Source: Reyranella sp.
GTDB lineage: Bacteria; Pseudomonadota; Alphaproteobacteria; Reyranellales; Reyranellaceae
NCBI RefSeq assembly: GCF_004296935.1
Contig: NZ_SCVH01000067.1
Location: 1 to 37,180 of the forward strand
Direction of reading: 5' to 3'
DNA: 37,180 nucleotides
Shown here: positions 24,419 through 32,665 of the stretch, piece after piece
Position numbering within the stretch: position 1 is the first letter of the stretch
Layout: each line of letters opens with the position of its first letter
Notes under the pieces: generated by a model
Told to the model about the DNA's origin: nothing
The model's database searches: none
The model's input: the letters and a program-made list of their open reading frames with translations, nothing else
Position numbers and translations under genes: made by a program

Positions 24419-25510
24419 ATGGCTGAGGTCAGCCTTCACAAGCTCAACAAGAAATTCGACACCACCCATGTCGTGAAGGATGTCGACCTTCAGATCCGCG
24501 ACAAGGAATTCATGGTCTTCGTCGGGCCGTCGGGCTGCGGCAAGACCACGACCCTGCGCATGATCGCCGGCCTGGAAGCCATTACCACTGGTGAGATTCG
24601 CATCGATGACCGGGTGGTCAACGAAGTGCCACCGATGGACCGCGACATTGCCATGGTGTTCCAGAACTACGCGCTCTACCCGCACATGAGCGTCGCTTCC
24701 AACATGGCGTTCGGCCTGAAGATGAGGAAGTTCGAAAAGGCCGAGATCGAGAAGCGCATCAACAACGCCGCTTCCATCCTGGGCATCGAGAGCCTGCTCG
24801 AGCGCAAGCCGCGGCAGCTTTCGGGCGGCCAACGCCAGCGCGTGGCGCTGGGCCGGGCGATCGTGCGCGATCCCAAGGTCTTTCTGTTCGACGAGCCGCT
24901 TTCCAATCTCGACGCCAAGTTGCGCGTGCAGATGCGCGTCGAACTCAAGAAGCTGCACGAGCGACTGGCCGTGACCTCGGTCTACGTCACCCATGATCAG
25001 GTCGAAGCCATGACGCTCGGCGACCGGGTGGTGGTGATGAAGGACGGGTTGGTCCAGCAGGTCGGCGAGCCGCTGGAACTCTACAACACCCCGGCCAACC
25101 GCTTCGTCGCGGGCTTCATCGGCTCACCGGCAATGAATTTCGCCGACGTGACCCTGGTGGAAAATGGCGGCAAGCCCGTCGCCGACGCGCCCGGGCTGCG
25201 CATCGGGTTGCCAGGAGAGCTGGCCACGCGGGCCCGCGCCAAGACCGGCCGCAAGGCGACACTCGGCATCCGGCCGGAGGACATCCATATCGCGACCCCT
25301 GCGGATGCGCCGGAATATTGCTTCGAAGCCGTCGTCGAGGTGGTCGAGCAGCTTGGATCCGAGATCCTGCTCGATATGCGCGTCGGCGAGGCCTTGATGG
25401 TGGCGAGCGTCGAGCCGACGTTGCGCGTGCGTGCCCACGACACGCTCAAGCTGGCGCTCAAACCCGAACGGCTGCACCTATTCGACGCCGAGACCGAAGC
25501 GGCGATCTAG
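24419..25510 (+). CDS. Sugar ABC transporter ATP-binding protein (UgpC/MalK type)
   Basis: A 363-residue ATPase. Walker [11 protein letters not shown]-loop [14 protein letters not shown], signature [15 protein letters not shown], Walker [14 protein letters not shown] and H-loop [12 protein letters not shown] are all present. The C-terminal about 120 residues form the TOBE/MOP regulatory domain ([37 protein letters not shown]). It energises the two upstream permeases. It is the last gene of the operon; the convergent phosphatase gene ends 3 bp away, leaving no room for a dedicated terminator. Confidence 0.95.
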   Translation: MAEVSLHKLNKKFDTTHVVKDVDLQIRDKEFMVFVGPSGCGKTTTLRMIAGLEAITTGEIRIDDRVVNEVPPMDRDIAMVFQNYALYPHMSVASNMAFGLKMRKFEKAEIEKRINNAASILGIESLLERKPRQLSGGQRQRVALGRAIVRDPKVFLFDEPLSNLDAKLRVQMRVELKKLHERLAVTSVYVTHDQVEAMTLGDRVVVMKDGLVQQVGEPLELYNTPANRFVAGFIGSPAMNFADVTLVENGGKPVADAPGLRIGLPGELATRARAKTGRKATLGIRPEDIHIATPADAPEYCFEAVVEVVEQLGSEILLDMRVGEALMVASVEPTLRVRAHDTLKLALKPERLHLFDAETEAAI

Positions 25511-25513
25511 CCT

Positions 25514-26371
25514 CTACGGCGTGGGCCCCACCCAGGACTCCAGCACGTCCCACTTGGTCTTGCGCTGCTCCTCGCGCGCCTTCTTGAAGTCGTGGCCGAA
25601 CGGGGCCGTGTCGAACGACCCGTAGGTCGGATTGGCGATCACCAGCCACTGGCGGCCCCAGTAGGCCATGTCTGACTCGAAAGCCTTCTGACGCTCACCC
25701 TCGCTGGTGCGGTAGCGGTCGTCGAAATCGCCGAAGTTGTCGCCGATGTTGAGCAGGACGCGATAGTCCTTGGTGACCACGGCGCGACGCGTGCCCTTGG
25801 CCCCGCCCCACTCAGGCTTCTCGCCCTGCATCAGGAAGGTGTCGACGTTGCCGCCCATCGGGAAGCCGAGCTTGGCCATGTTCTCGCGCGTGTCCTTCTC
25901 GGTCTCGGCGCCGCGGTTGGTGATGTAGAAGACCTTCACGCCCTTGGAATCGGCGTACTTGGTGAATTCCAGCGCGCCCGGGATCGCGGTCGACACCTGG
26001 GCAGCGCAGAACTGGTTCCAGGTCTTGGTGCCGAAGGTCTGGTTGTTCTTCAGCATCCAGACCTGGTAGCGCGAGTTGTCGAGCAGGGTCTCGTCGATGT
26101 CGAGAATGACAGCCGGCGGCAGGCTCTGATAATCGGCCTTCTGCTCGGCCGGCGAGGCCGTCCAGTTCTTGTCGGCCAGCGCCTCGTCGAGACGGATGCG
26201 GGCCAGGGCGAAGACCGTGAGTGCATTGCCCTTGTATTCAACGGCGCGCTGCGTCCACAGGGTGGCCAGCAGCATGTCGTGAGCCGGCAGCGCGTCCTGC
26301 GCCCGTGCCACGCCCGACGACAGGATCGTGGAAATGACGGCGCCGAGCGCCAGGGCAGTCCTTGCGATCAT
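25514..26371 (-). CDS. Secreted HAD-family acid phosphatase / 5'-nucleotidase-like
   Basis: A 285-residue phosphatase of the acid phosphatase B / lipoprotein e(P4) type. A signal peptide (MIARTALALGAVISTILSSG, cleavage near ARAQ) sends it to the periplasm; no lipobox Cys is seen, unlike e(P4). HAD motifs are clear: Asp91 and Asp93 in ILDIDETLLDN, Thr151 in FYITNRG, Lys201 region, and Asp211/Asp215 in IGDNFGDFDD. Relatives dephosphorylate nucleotides such as NMN and 5'-nucleotides. It is the last gene of the nucleoside operon and overlaps the deaminase stop (ATGA), fitting a role in releasing nucleosides outside the inner membrane for import. Confidence 0.9.
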   Translation of the reverse strand: MIARTALALGAVISTILSSGVARAQDALPAHDMLLATLWTQRAVEYKGNALTVFALARIRLDEALADKNWTASPAEQKADYQSLPPAVILDIDETLLDNSRYQVWMLKNNQTFGTKTWNQFCAAQVSTAIPGALEFTKYADSKGVKVFYITNRGAETEKDTRENMAKLGFPMGGNVDTFLMQGEKPEWGGAKGTRRAVVTKDYRVLLNIGDNFGDFDDRYRTSEGERQKAFESDMAYWGRQWLVIANPTYGSFDTAPFGHDFKKAREEQRKTKWDVLESWVGPTP

Positions 26372-27327
26372 GACCCAATCTCCTTCAACAGTGCTCGTTT
26401 GGTCGCCTCGTCGGCGAACGAGGCCTCGACCGCCGTTCGCGCGATATGCCTCAATGCCGCATCGCCAAGACCCGCCTTGTCGTACTCGTTGCCGAGTGTC
26501 GTGTGGAAGAACGGCGGATCGTCGGAATTGAGCGTGACGGCAACGCCGGCGGCGATCAAGCGATGCAGCGGATGGGAGACCCGGTCGGGATACAGCCCGA
26601 GGGCGACATTGCTGCCCGGACAGACCTCGAGGACGGTGCCCCGGCGCGCCAGTTCCGCCATCAGCGCAGCATCGTCGGCCGAACGCACGCCGTGGCCGAT
26701 TCGGGTGACCGGCAAGGCCTCGATGGAGGCCCAGACGCTTTCAGGACCGAGCACCTCGCCGGCATGGACGGTACAGCCATAACCCTGATCGTGCGCCAGC
26801 CGGTACGCCGGCGCGAAATCGGCCGGCGTGAACTTCGCCTCGTCACCGCCCATGCCGAACCCCACGATATAGGGATGTGGCTCGATGACCATGCCCTCGG
26901 CCATCGCCAGAGCACGTTCGGGCCCGAGATGACGGATGCAGATGATGATGATGCGGCCGACGATGCCGAACTCGCGCTGGGCGCGGTCGATACCTTCGGC
27001 CAGCGCCTCGACCCATGCCGCATAGGAGATCCCGAGCGCCGCCGGCCGCTCGGGCGAGCAGAACATCTCGACATAGATCGCACCCTCGGCCGCCACGCCC
27101 GCAAGGTACGAATAGATCACATCGCCGAAATCACGCGGCGTACGCAGCACGGTGCAGACGCGGTCGTAGGCGGCGAGAAAGCTCAGGAAGTCCTGCCATA
27201 CATAGTGACCGTCGGGGCCGAACAGTCCCCGGGGAAGATCGAGGCCATTGCGCGCCGCCAGCTCGCGCGCGAGCGCTGGAGAAATCGAACCTTCGAGATG
27301 GCAGTGCAGTTCGACCTTGGGGATCAC
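26368..27327 (-). CDS. add: Adenosine deaminase
   Basis: A 319-residue zinc amidohydrolase that would deaminate adenosine (or possibly adenine) to inosine (or hypoxanthine). Metal and catalytic residues are visible: His8 and His10 in ELHCHLEGS, His188 and Glu191 in VHAGE, His212 in RIGHGV, Asp269 and Asp270 in NSDDPPFF. The length is typical for bacterial adenosine deaminases. It overlaps both neighbours by 4 bp. In this operon it feeds purine nucleoside phosphorylase with inosine. Adenine deaminase activity is the main alternative. Confidence 0.9.
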   Translation of the reverse strand: MIPKVELHCHLEGSISPALARELAARNGLDLPRGLFGPDGHYVWQDFLSFLAAYDRVCTVLRTPRDFGDVIYSYLAGVAAEGAIYVEMFCSPERPAALGISYAAWVEALAEGIDRAQREFGIVGRIIIICIRHLGPERALAMAEGMVIEPHPYIVGFGMGGDEAKFTPADFAPAYRLAHDQGYGCTVHAGEVLGPESVWASIEALPVTRIGHGVRSADDAALMAELARRGTVLEVCPGSNVALGLYPDRVSHPLHRLIAAGVAVTLNSDDPPFFHTTLGNEYDKAGLGDAALRHIARTAVEASFADEATKRALLKEIGS

Positions 27328-28136
27328 GCGAAGCCTCGTAGCGGCAGGTCCGGCCGTTGCAGCCAGTTGTCCGCCGGATAATCGGCCCTGCCGTCGACCA
27401 GATGCAAGGCATAGGCGTGGCGGGCCCGCGACGAGCGGTTGGGCGCGCTGGCATGCGGCAGCAGGCCGTCCAGGACGACCAGCGTGCCGCGCCGCGCCTC
27501 AAGCGCAACCGGCGGGATGTCGGGCCAAGGCGTGGCGTCCAGCGTACGGATGACCATCCGGCCGTTCTCGCGCAGGAACCGCTGGCGCAACGGCCCGCGA
27601 TGGGCGCCCGGCAGCACCGTCAGGCAGCCATTGTCGCGGTCGGCATCGTCGAGGGCGATCCAGAAGCCGGTCACCGTCGAGGGGCTCGTATGCAGGTAGG
27701 TGGCGTCCTGGTGCCAGCCGACCTCGGCGCCGATCTGCGGCTGCTTAAAGAGGTACATGGATTGCAGCAGCAGCGGCTGGGCGAAGCCCAGGGCATTCGC
27801 CAACTCGGCCAGTCGCGGCTGGCGCGAGATGCGGTCGAAGACCGGATCGAGGTCGTGCAGCGCATGGCCGATCTTGTTCAAGGCAAGCGGCACCGGCTGG
27901 TCGGTCGCCTGCTCCTCGAAGAAGAAGCGGATCGCGCTACCCGATTCCTGGAAATAGAGGTCGCGGGCATGACCCTGGTCGCGCGTCGAAAAGACGGTGC
28001 GCACCGGACCGGGATCGAAGGCCGCCACCAGCTCCGCCGCGCGGGCCTGCAGGACGTCACAGTCGGCGGGCGGCAAGAAGCCCTCCAGCACCAGGAAGCC
28101 GTCACGCGCATACACCGCCAGATCGGGCGTGCTCAT
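27324..28136 (-). CDS. Phytanoyl-CoA dioxygenase family protein
   Basis: A 270-residue Fe(II)/2-oxoglutarate-dependent oxygenase of the PhyH family. The iron-binding triad is visible as His142 and Asp144 in GWHQDATYLHT and His228 in LLPHASAPN; an Arg in NRSSRARHAY is placed to bind 2-oxoglutarate. It starts by ATGA overlap with the thymidine phosphorylase stop and overlaps adenosine deaminase, so it is firmly in the nucleoside operon. PhyH relatives hydroxylate very different small molecules, including nucleoside-like ones; the context suggests a nucleoside, deoxynucleoside or released base or sugar as substrate. That assignment is inferred. Confidence 0.9.
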   Translation of the reverse strand: MSTPDLAVYARDGFLVLEGFLPPADCDVLQARAAELVAAFDPGPVRTVFSTRDQGHARDLYFQESGSAIRFFFEEQATDQPVPLALNKIGHALHDLDPVFDRISRQPRLAELANALGFAQPLLLQSMYLFKQPQIGAEVGWHQDATYLHTSPSTVTGFWIALDDADRDNGCLTVLPGAHRGPLRQRFLRENGRMVIRTLDATPWPDIPPVALEARRGTLVVLDGLLPHASAPNRSSRARHAYALHLVDGRADYPADNWLQRPDLPLRGFA

Positions 28137-29455
28137 TGGACGACGCGCTCCATGACAACCGGGCGCCTGGCAATCGGCGCGTCGCCGATGCGGATGGCCT
28201 GGCGCACGAGGGCTATGGCCGCATCGGCATCGGTCTCGCTCGCGGCATGGACGATGCAGAGGGGATTGCCGGCCCGGACCGCGACGCCGACGTCGGTCAT
28301 CTCGCTGAGGCCGACCGAGGGGTCGATCGCATCGTCGGCATGGGCCCGGCCACCCCCCAGCGCGACGACTGCAATACCGACCTGGCGGGCATTCATGCCC
28401 GTGACATGGCCCGTGCGCTCCGCGGTGCAAGGCCTGATCACCGGCGCCTGCGACAGGTAGCGGCCGGAGTGATCGAGAAAATCGGCCGGCCCGCCCAGCG
28501 CCGTCACCATGCGGCCAAAGACCTCCGCCGCCCGCCCGTCGGCCAGCACCGCCTCGGCGCGCGCACGGCCGGCGGCCACGCTGGGCGCCAGGCCGCCCAG
28601 CACCAGCATCTCGCCGGCAAGCGCCAGGGTGACCTCGTGCAGGCGCGGTTCGCGCGTGCCGGTCCCGGTCAGATAGGCGACGGTCTCCGCGATCTCGAGC
28701 GCATTGCCGACGTCGCGGCCCAGCACCTGGTCCATGTCGGTGATCAGGGCGATGGTCGGCAGACCGGCCTGGTTGGCCACGGCAACGAGGCTGCGGGCCA
28801 GGTCGCGCGCCATCTCCTCGGTATCGCAGAACGCGCCGGAGCCGCATTTCACGTCCATGACCAGCCCGGCGAGGCCCGCGGCGATCTTCTTGGACAGGAT
28901 CGAGCTCACCAGCAGCGGGATCGACTCGACGCTGCCGGTGACGTCGCGAACGGCGTAGAGGCGCCGGTCGGCCGGCGCCAGATCGTCGGTCTGGCCGATC
29001 ACGGCGCAGCCGACCTCGCGGACGACGCGCCGGAAGGTCGCGATGTCGGGCTGGGTCTCGTAGCCCGAAATCGACGAGAGCTTGTCGAGCGTGCCGCCGG
29101 TGTGACCGAGCCCGCGGCCGGAGATCATGGGCACGAAGCCGCCGCACGCCGCCACGATCGGCGCCAGCATCAGGCTCACCTTGTCGCCGACACCGCCGCT
29201 CGAATGCTTGTCGATCACCGGGCCGGGCAGCGCGAGATCCTGCCAGTCGAGCGTGATGCCCGAGCGGGCGAGGCCCAGGGTGAGCGCCACGCGTTCGCGC
29301 ACGATCATGCCGCGGAAGAACACCGACATGGCGAAGGAGGCCACCTGGCCCTCGCTCAAGCTGCCGTCGTGAATACCCTGCACAATGAAGGCGATCTCCT
29401 CGGCCGAGAGCTCGTGGCCGTCGCGTTTCCGGCGGATGATCTCCTGCGGCAACAT
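28133..29455 (-). CDS. deoA: Thymidine phosphorylase
   Basis: A 440-residue pyrimidine nucleoside phosphorylase that splits thymidine (and deoxyuridine) with phosphate into base and deoxyribose 1-phosphate. The family sequences are clear: the N-terminal helix PQEIIRRKRDGHELSAEEIA, phosphate/substrate segment DKHSSGGVGDKVSLMLAP (residues 82-99), SGRGLGHTGGTLDKLSSISG, and DVKCGSGAFCDTEEMARDLA. The length matches DeoA. It starts 5 bp after purine nucleoside phosphorylase, and its end overlaps phyH. It supplies thymine or uracil that could enter dihydropyrimidinase-dependent breakdown. Confidence 0.95.
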   Translation of the reverse strand: MLPQEIIRRKRDGHELSAEEIAFIVQGIHDGSLSEGQVASFAMSVFFRGMIVRERVALTLGLARSGITLDWQDLALPGPVIDKHSSGGVGDKVSLMLAPIVAACGGFVPMISGRGLGHTGGTLDKLSSISGYETQPDIATFRRVVREVGCAVIGQTDDLAPADRRLYAVRDVTGSVESIPLLVSSILSKKIAAGLAGLVMDVKCGSGAFCDTEEMARDLARSLVAVANQAGLPTIALITDMDQVLGRDVGNALEIAETVAYLTGTGTREPRLHEVTLALAGEMLVLGGLAPSVAAGRARAEAVLADGRAAEVFGRMVTALGGPADFLDHSGRYLSQAPVIRPCTAERTGHVTGMNARQVGIAVVALGGGRAHADDAIDPSVGLSEMTDVGVAVRAGNPLCIVHAASETDADAAIALVRQAIRIGDAPIARRPVVMERVVQ

Positions 29456-29460
29456 GATGC

Positions 29461-30252
29461 CTAGGCGTATTGCTCGAGAAAGAGGCGCAGGAGACGGCGC
29501 ACGTCACCCGAGGCCGAACCCGCAACGGCGATCGTCTGATCGTGCGCGAGCGTACCCGGGACGAGACCGGCGGCGTAGTTTGTCATCAGCGACAGCGCCG
29601 CCACTTTCATGCCGGCGTGGCGCGCCAGGATCGTTTCCGGTGCCGTCGACATGCCGACGGCGTCGGCGCCCAGGATGCGGGCCGCCCGGATTTCCGCCGG
29701 TGTCTCGAAACTGGGACCGCTGAACCACATGTAGACGCCGTCATGGCAACGGACGTTGGCCTCCTTGGCTGCCGTCAGCAGCTTCTTGACCAGGGCGGGG
29801 TCGTAGGCATCGACCATGTCGACGAAGCGATCGTTGCCCGATCCCACGCCGAACAGCGGATTGACGCCGGTGAAGTTGATGTGGTCGGTGATCGCCATCA
29901 CCGAACCCGGCGGCATGTCGAGCCGGAGGCTGCCGGCGGCGTTGGTCTGCAGCAGGGTCTCGCAGCCGAGCTCTGCCATGGTCCTGATGGCGCCTTTCAT
30001 CTCGTCGGCACGGCCGTTCTCGTAGTAATGCGCGCGACCCTGCAGCACGGCGACAGGAGTCGGGCCGACATGACCCAGCAACAGCATCCCGGCGTGGCTG
30101 CTGACGCTGGTCCGGGGAAAACCTTCAAGCTCGCCATAAGGAATGGCGGCGACGGCCTTCACCTCCTCAACGAAGCCGCCCAATCCCGAGCCCAGCACGA
30201 CCGCCACTTTCGGCCGGAAGCCCGGGGCAGCACGAGCGATCGCATCGTTCAT
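29461..30252 (-). CDS. punA: Purine nucleoside phosphorylase (trimeric PNP type)
   Basis: A 263-residue enzyme converting inosine or guanosine and phosphate to base and ribose 1-phosphate. The phosphate loop GSGLGGF (residues 21-27), LQGRAHYYENGRADEMKGAI, TNAAGSLRLDMPPGSVMAI, FSGPSFETPAEIRAARILGA and MSTAPETILARHAG followed by MTNYAAGL identify the trimeric PunA/human-PNP class rather than the hexameric DeoD class. Its ATG overlaps the cytidine deaminase stop (ATGA). It acts downstream of adenosine deaminase. Confidence 0.94.
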   Translation of the reverse strand: MNDAIARAAPGFRPKVAVVLGSGLGGFVEEVKAVAAIPYGELEGFPRTSVSSHAGMLLLGHVGPTPVAVLQGRAHYYENGRADEMKGAIRTMAELGCETLLQTNAAGSLRLDMPPGSVMAITDHINFTGVNPLFGVGSGNDRFVDMVDAYDPALVKKLLTAAKEANVRCHDGVYMWFSGPSFETPAEIRAARILGADAVGMSTAPETILARHAGMKVAALSLMTNYAAGLVPGTLAHDQTIAVAGSASGDVRRLLRLFLEQYA

Positions 30253-30644
30253 GGCTTGCCGATATGGTGCGGGCCGAAGGACATCGGCAGGAGCTGGCCA
30301 AGGGTGACGGTCCTGTGCAGGCCATCAGGGCCGCAGAGATGGACCGGCAGGTCGTCGCTGGCGAATTCGCGCAGCTTCTGGCGGCATCCGCCGCAGGGCG
30401 TAATAATCTCGGGACCGGGGCCGACGACGACACATTCCAGGATGTGCTTCTGGCCGGCCGCCACCATCGCGGCGATCGCCGACGCCTCGGCACAGAGCCC
30501 TTGCGGATAGGCCGCGTTCTCGACGTTGCAGCCGCCATGGAGCGAGCCGTCCTCGCCGCGCACCGCCGCGCCGACGTGGAACTTCGAGTAGGGCGCATGG
30601 GCACGCAGCATCATGCGGCGTGCCAGATGGAGCAGATCGTCCAA
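30249..30644 (-). CDS. cdd: Cytidine deaminase
   Basis: A 131-residue homotetrameric-type cytidine deaminase converting cytidine and deoxycytidine to uridine and deoxyuridine. HAPYSKFHVGAAV, then NVENAAYPQGLCAEASAIAA (Cys51, Glu53) and ITPCGGCRQKLREFA (Cys84, Cys87) give the zinc site and proton-transfer Glu. The start is taken as TTG at 30644: AAGGAG lies 7 bp upstream inside the end of the permease gene, the resulting length is normal for the family, and no ATG occurs between the upstream stop and the conserved N-terminal helix except at MM, which would be too short. Confidence 0.92.
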   Translation of the reverse strand: MDDLLHLARRMMLRAHAPYSKFHVGAAVRGEDGSLHGGCNVENAAYPQGLCAEASAIAAMVAAGQKHILECVVVGPGPEIITPCGGCRQKLREFASDDLPVHLCGPDGLHRTVTLGQLLPMSFGPHHIGKP

Positions 30645-30645
30645 C

Positions 30646-31566
30646 TCAGTGCTCCTTCTCGTATGGCACGCCGGCGGCCTTGGGGGCAACGGCGCGGCCG
30701 ATGAAGCCGGCCAGCAGGAACATGGTGAGAAGATACGGCATGGCCTGGATCAGTTGCACCGGAACTTCACCCACGCCAGGTACCCGGACACCCTGGAGGC
30801 GGATGGCCATGGCATCGAGCAGGCCGAAGATCAGGCAGGCGCCCAGGGCCGGCAGCGGTCGCCACTTGCCGAAGATGATGGCAGCCAGGGCGATGAACCC
30901 CTGGCCCGCCGTCATGTCGCGGCTGAATCCGGCATTCTGGCCGATCGACAGATAGGCGCCGGCGAGGCCAGCCAGCAGCCCGCAGAGCAGCACCGCGCGA
31001 TAACGCAGCCATGCCACCGAGAGGCCGGCGGCATCGACGGCGAGCGGCATTTCACCGACAGCGCGCAAGCGGAGACCGAAGCGTGTGCGGGCGATGATCC
31101 ACCAGGTGAGCGGCACCGACAGCAGCGCGGCATAGACCAGGATGTTGTCCCCCGCCCCCGGCAGAAAGAGTGGCAGCAACCGCTGGCCGTCCAGGAGCGG
31201 CGGCGTCTGGCCACCGCGCGCGAACCAGGCGGTGCCGAGGACGACGGTGAGCCCGGCCGCCAGGATGTTGATGGCGACGCCGCTCACCACCTGGTTGCCG
31301 CGATAGGTGATGCAGGCGAAGCCATGCAGCAGGGCCAGGGCCTCCGCGGCAAGGATGGCCGCGGCCACGCCCGCCCAGGCCGAACCGGTGACCGACGCGG
31401 TCGCGGCGGCGAAGAAGGCGGCCATCAGCATCTTGCCTTCGAGGCCGACATCGACGATGCCGCTCTTCTCCGAGAACAGCCCGCCCATGGCGCAAAGCAC
31501 CAGCGGCGTGGCGACCCGGAGCGTTGACGCCAGCATCAGGAAGACAAAGGAGAAGGCTTCGTCCAT
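30646..31566 (-). CDS. Nucleoside ABC transporter permease (NupQ/YufQ type)
   Basis: A 306-residue membrane subunit of the BMP-associated nucleoside importer class. It has about eight or more helices: FVFLMLASTLRVATPLVLCA, the conserved LFSEKSGIVDVGLEGKMLMA, GNQVVSGVAINILAAGLTVV, and a C-terminal GQGFIALAAIIFGKWRPLPA. Conserved SGIVDVGLEGKM and GFIALAAIIFGKW segments are hallmarks of this type II-like permease family. It starts 1 bp after the previous permease stop. It works with the 365-residue permease and double ATPase. Confidence 0.92.
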   Translation of the reverse strand: MDEAFSFVFLMLASTLRVATPLVLCAMGGLFSEKSGIVDVGLEGKMLMAAFFAAATASVTGSAWAGVAAAILAAEALALLHGFACITYRGNQVVSGVAINILAAGLTVVLGTAWFARGGQTPPLLDGQRLLPLFLPGAGDNILVYAALLSVPLTWWIIARTRFGLRLRAVGEMPLAVDAAGLSVAWLRYRAVLLCGLLAGLAGAYLSIGQNAGFSRDMTAGQGFIALAAIIFGKWRPLPALGACLIFGLLDAMAIRLQGVRVPGVGEVPVQLIQAMPYLLTMFLLAGFIGRAVAPKAAGVPYEKEH

Positions 31567-31567
31567 G

Positions 31568-32665
31568 TCAGGCCCGGCGCGCGAACAGGACCTGCAGCCA
31601 GGGCCGCGGCAGATGCGCCAGTGCGCCCGAGAACAGGATGATCAGGCCCTGAATCACCACCACCATCTCGCGCGTGATGGAGGGGATCTCGAACGCCAGT
31701 TCCGCTCCGCCCTGCTGCAATGCCCCGAACAGCAGCGCGGCCAGCATGATGCCGAGCGGATGGTTGCGTCCCATCAGGGCGACGGCGATGCCGGCAAAAC
31801 CGTAGCCCGCGGGAAAATCGAGCACGATGCGGTGATGCACGCCCATCAGCTCGTTGACGCCCACGAAGCCCGCCAGACCGCCCGAGAGACACATGGCAAG
31901 CATGGTCATGCGCCGGAGATTGGTGCCGGCGTAGACCGCGGCCTCGGGATTGTGGCCCATGGTGCGGAGCGCATAGCCCCACGGCGTGTGCCACAGGAAC
32001 ACCCAGACGGCCGCGCAGCACAGAACCGCCAGCACGATCGTGAGGTTGAGGGCCGAGGGCGCCACGCTGATGCCGATGGCCTGCAACGCATCGTGCATCG
32101 CGGGGATCCGGCCCGAGGGCGCGAAGGTGCGGCTCTGCGGCGTCATCGAGCCTGGCGCGATCAGCACGTTCACCATCAGGTAGACCATCAGCGCCGAGGC
32201 CACGAAGTTGAACATGATGGTGGTGATGACGATATGGCTGCCGCGCCACGCCTGCGCCCAGGCCGGAACGGCGGCCCAGGCGGCGCCGAACAGGGCCGAC
32301 GCGGCGATGGCAAGGGGGGCCAGGAGCCAGGCCGGCAGCCAGCGGTCGAGCGCCAGGACGGCCAGGCCACAGCCCAGGCCACCGATATAGGCCTGACCCT
32401 CGCCGCCGATGTTGAACAGGCCGGCATGGAAGGCGACGGCGACCGCGAGGCCGGTAAAGGTGAAGTTGGTGGCGTAGTAGAGCGTGTAGCCGATCGATTC
32501 GGAGGAGCCCAAGGCTCCCACGACCAGGAGCCGGAGCGCGTGAAAGGGATCGACGCCGATGATCGCCACGATCACGCCGACGACGATGAAGGCGAGCGCG
32601 ATGTTCACCAGCGGCAGCATGGCGATCTCGGCCCATGCCGGCAGGGGACGACGGGGCGCCGTCAT
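31568..32665 (-). CDS. Nucleoside ABC transporter permease (NupP/YufP type)
   Basis: A 365-residue membrane subunit, partner of the preceding 306-residue permease. It contains VNIALAFIVVGVIVAIIGVD, the conserved FHAGLFNIGGEGQAYIGGLG, and GYGFAGIAVALMGRNHPLGI near the C-terminus, matching the RbsC-like permeases of BMP-type nucleoside transporters. Its start overlaps the ATPase stop by 4 bp. The N-terminal cytoplasmic tail is short (MTAPRRPLPAWAEI). Confidence 0.92.
   Translation of the reverse strand: MTAPRRPLPAWAEIAMLPLVNIALAFIVVGVIVAIIGVDPFHALRLLVVGALGSSESIGYTLYYATNFTFTGLAVAVAFHAGLFNIGGEGQAYIGGLGCGLAVLALDRWLPAWLLAPLAIAASALFGAAWAAVPAWAQAWRGSHIVITTIMFNFVASALMVYLMVNVLIAPGSMTPQSRTFAPSGRIPAMHDALQAIGISVAPSALNLTIVLAVLCCAAVWVFLWHTPWGYALRTMGHNPEAAVYAGTNLRRMTMLAMCLSGGLAGFVGVNELMGVHHRIVLDFPAGYGFAGIAVALMGRNHPLGIMLAALLFGALQQGGAELAFEIPSITREMVVVIQGLIILFSGALAHLPRPWLQVLFARRA

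Noticed and set aside
28136-29464. 442-codon open frame on the plus strand opposite deoA
   Set aside because: Shadow of deoA; composition is Arg/His/Gly/Ala-rich without any family motif.
27324-29525. A 733-residue fusion running from the deoA region into phyH
   Set aside because: The N-terminal portion is an off-frame reading of deoA. The phyH product begins at ATG 28136, overlapping the deoA stop.
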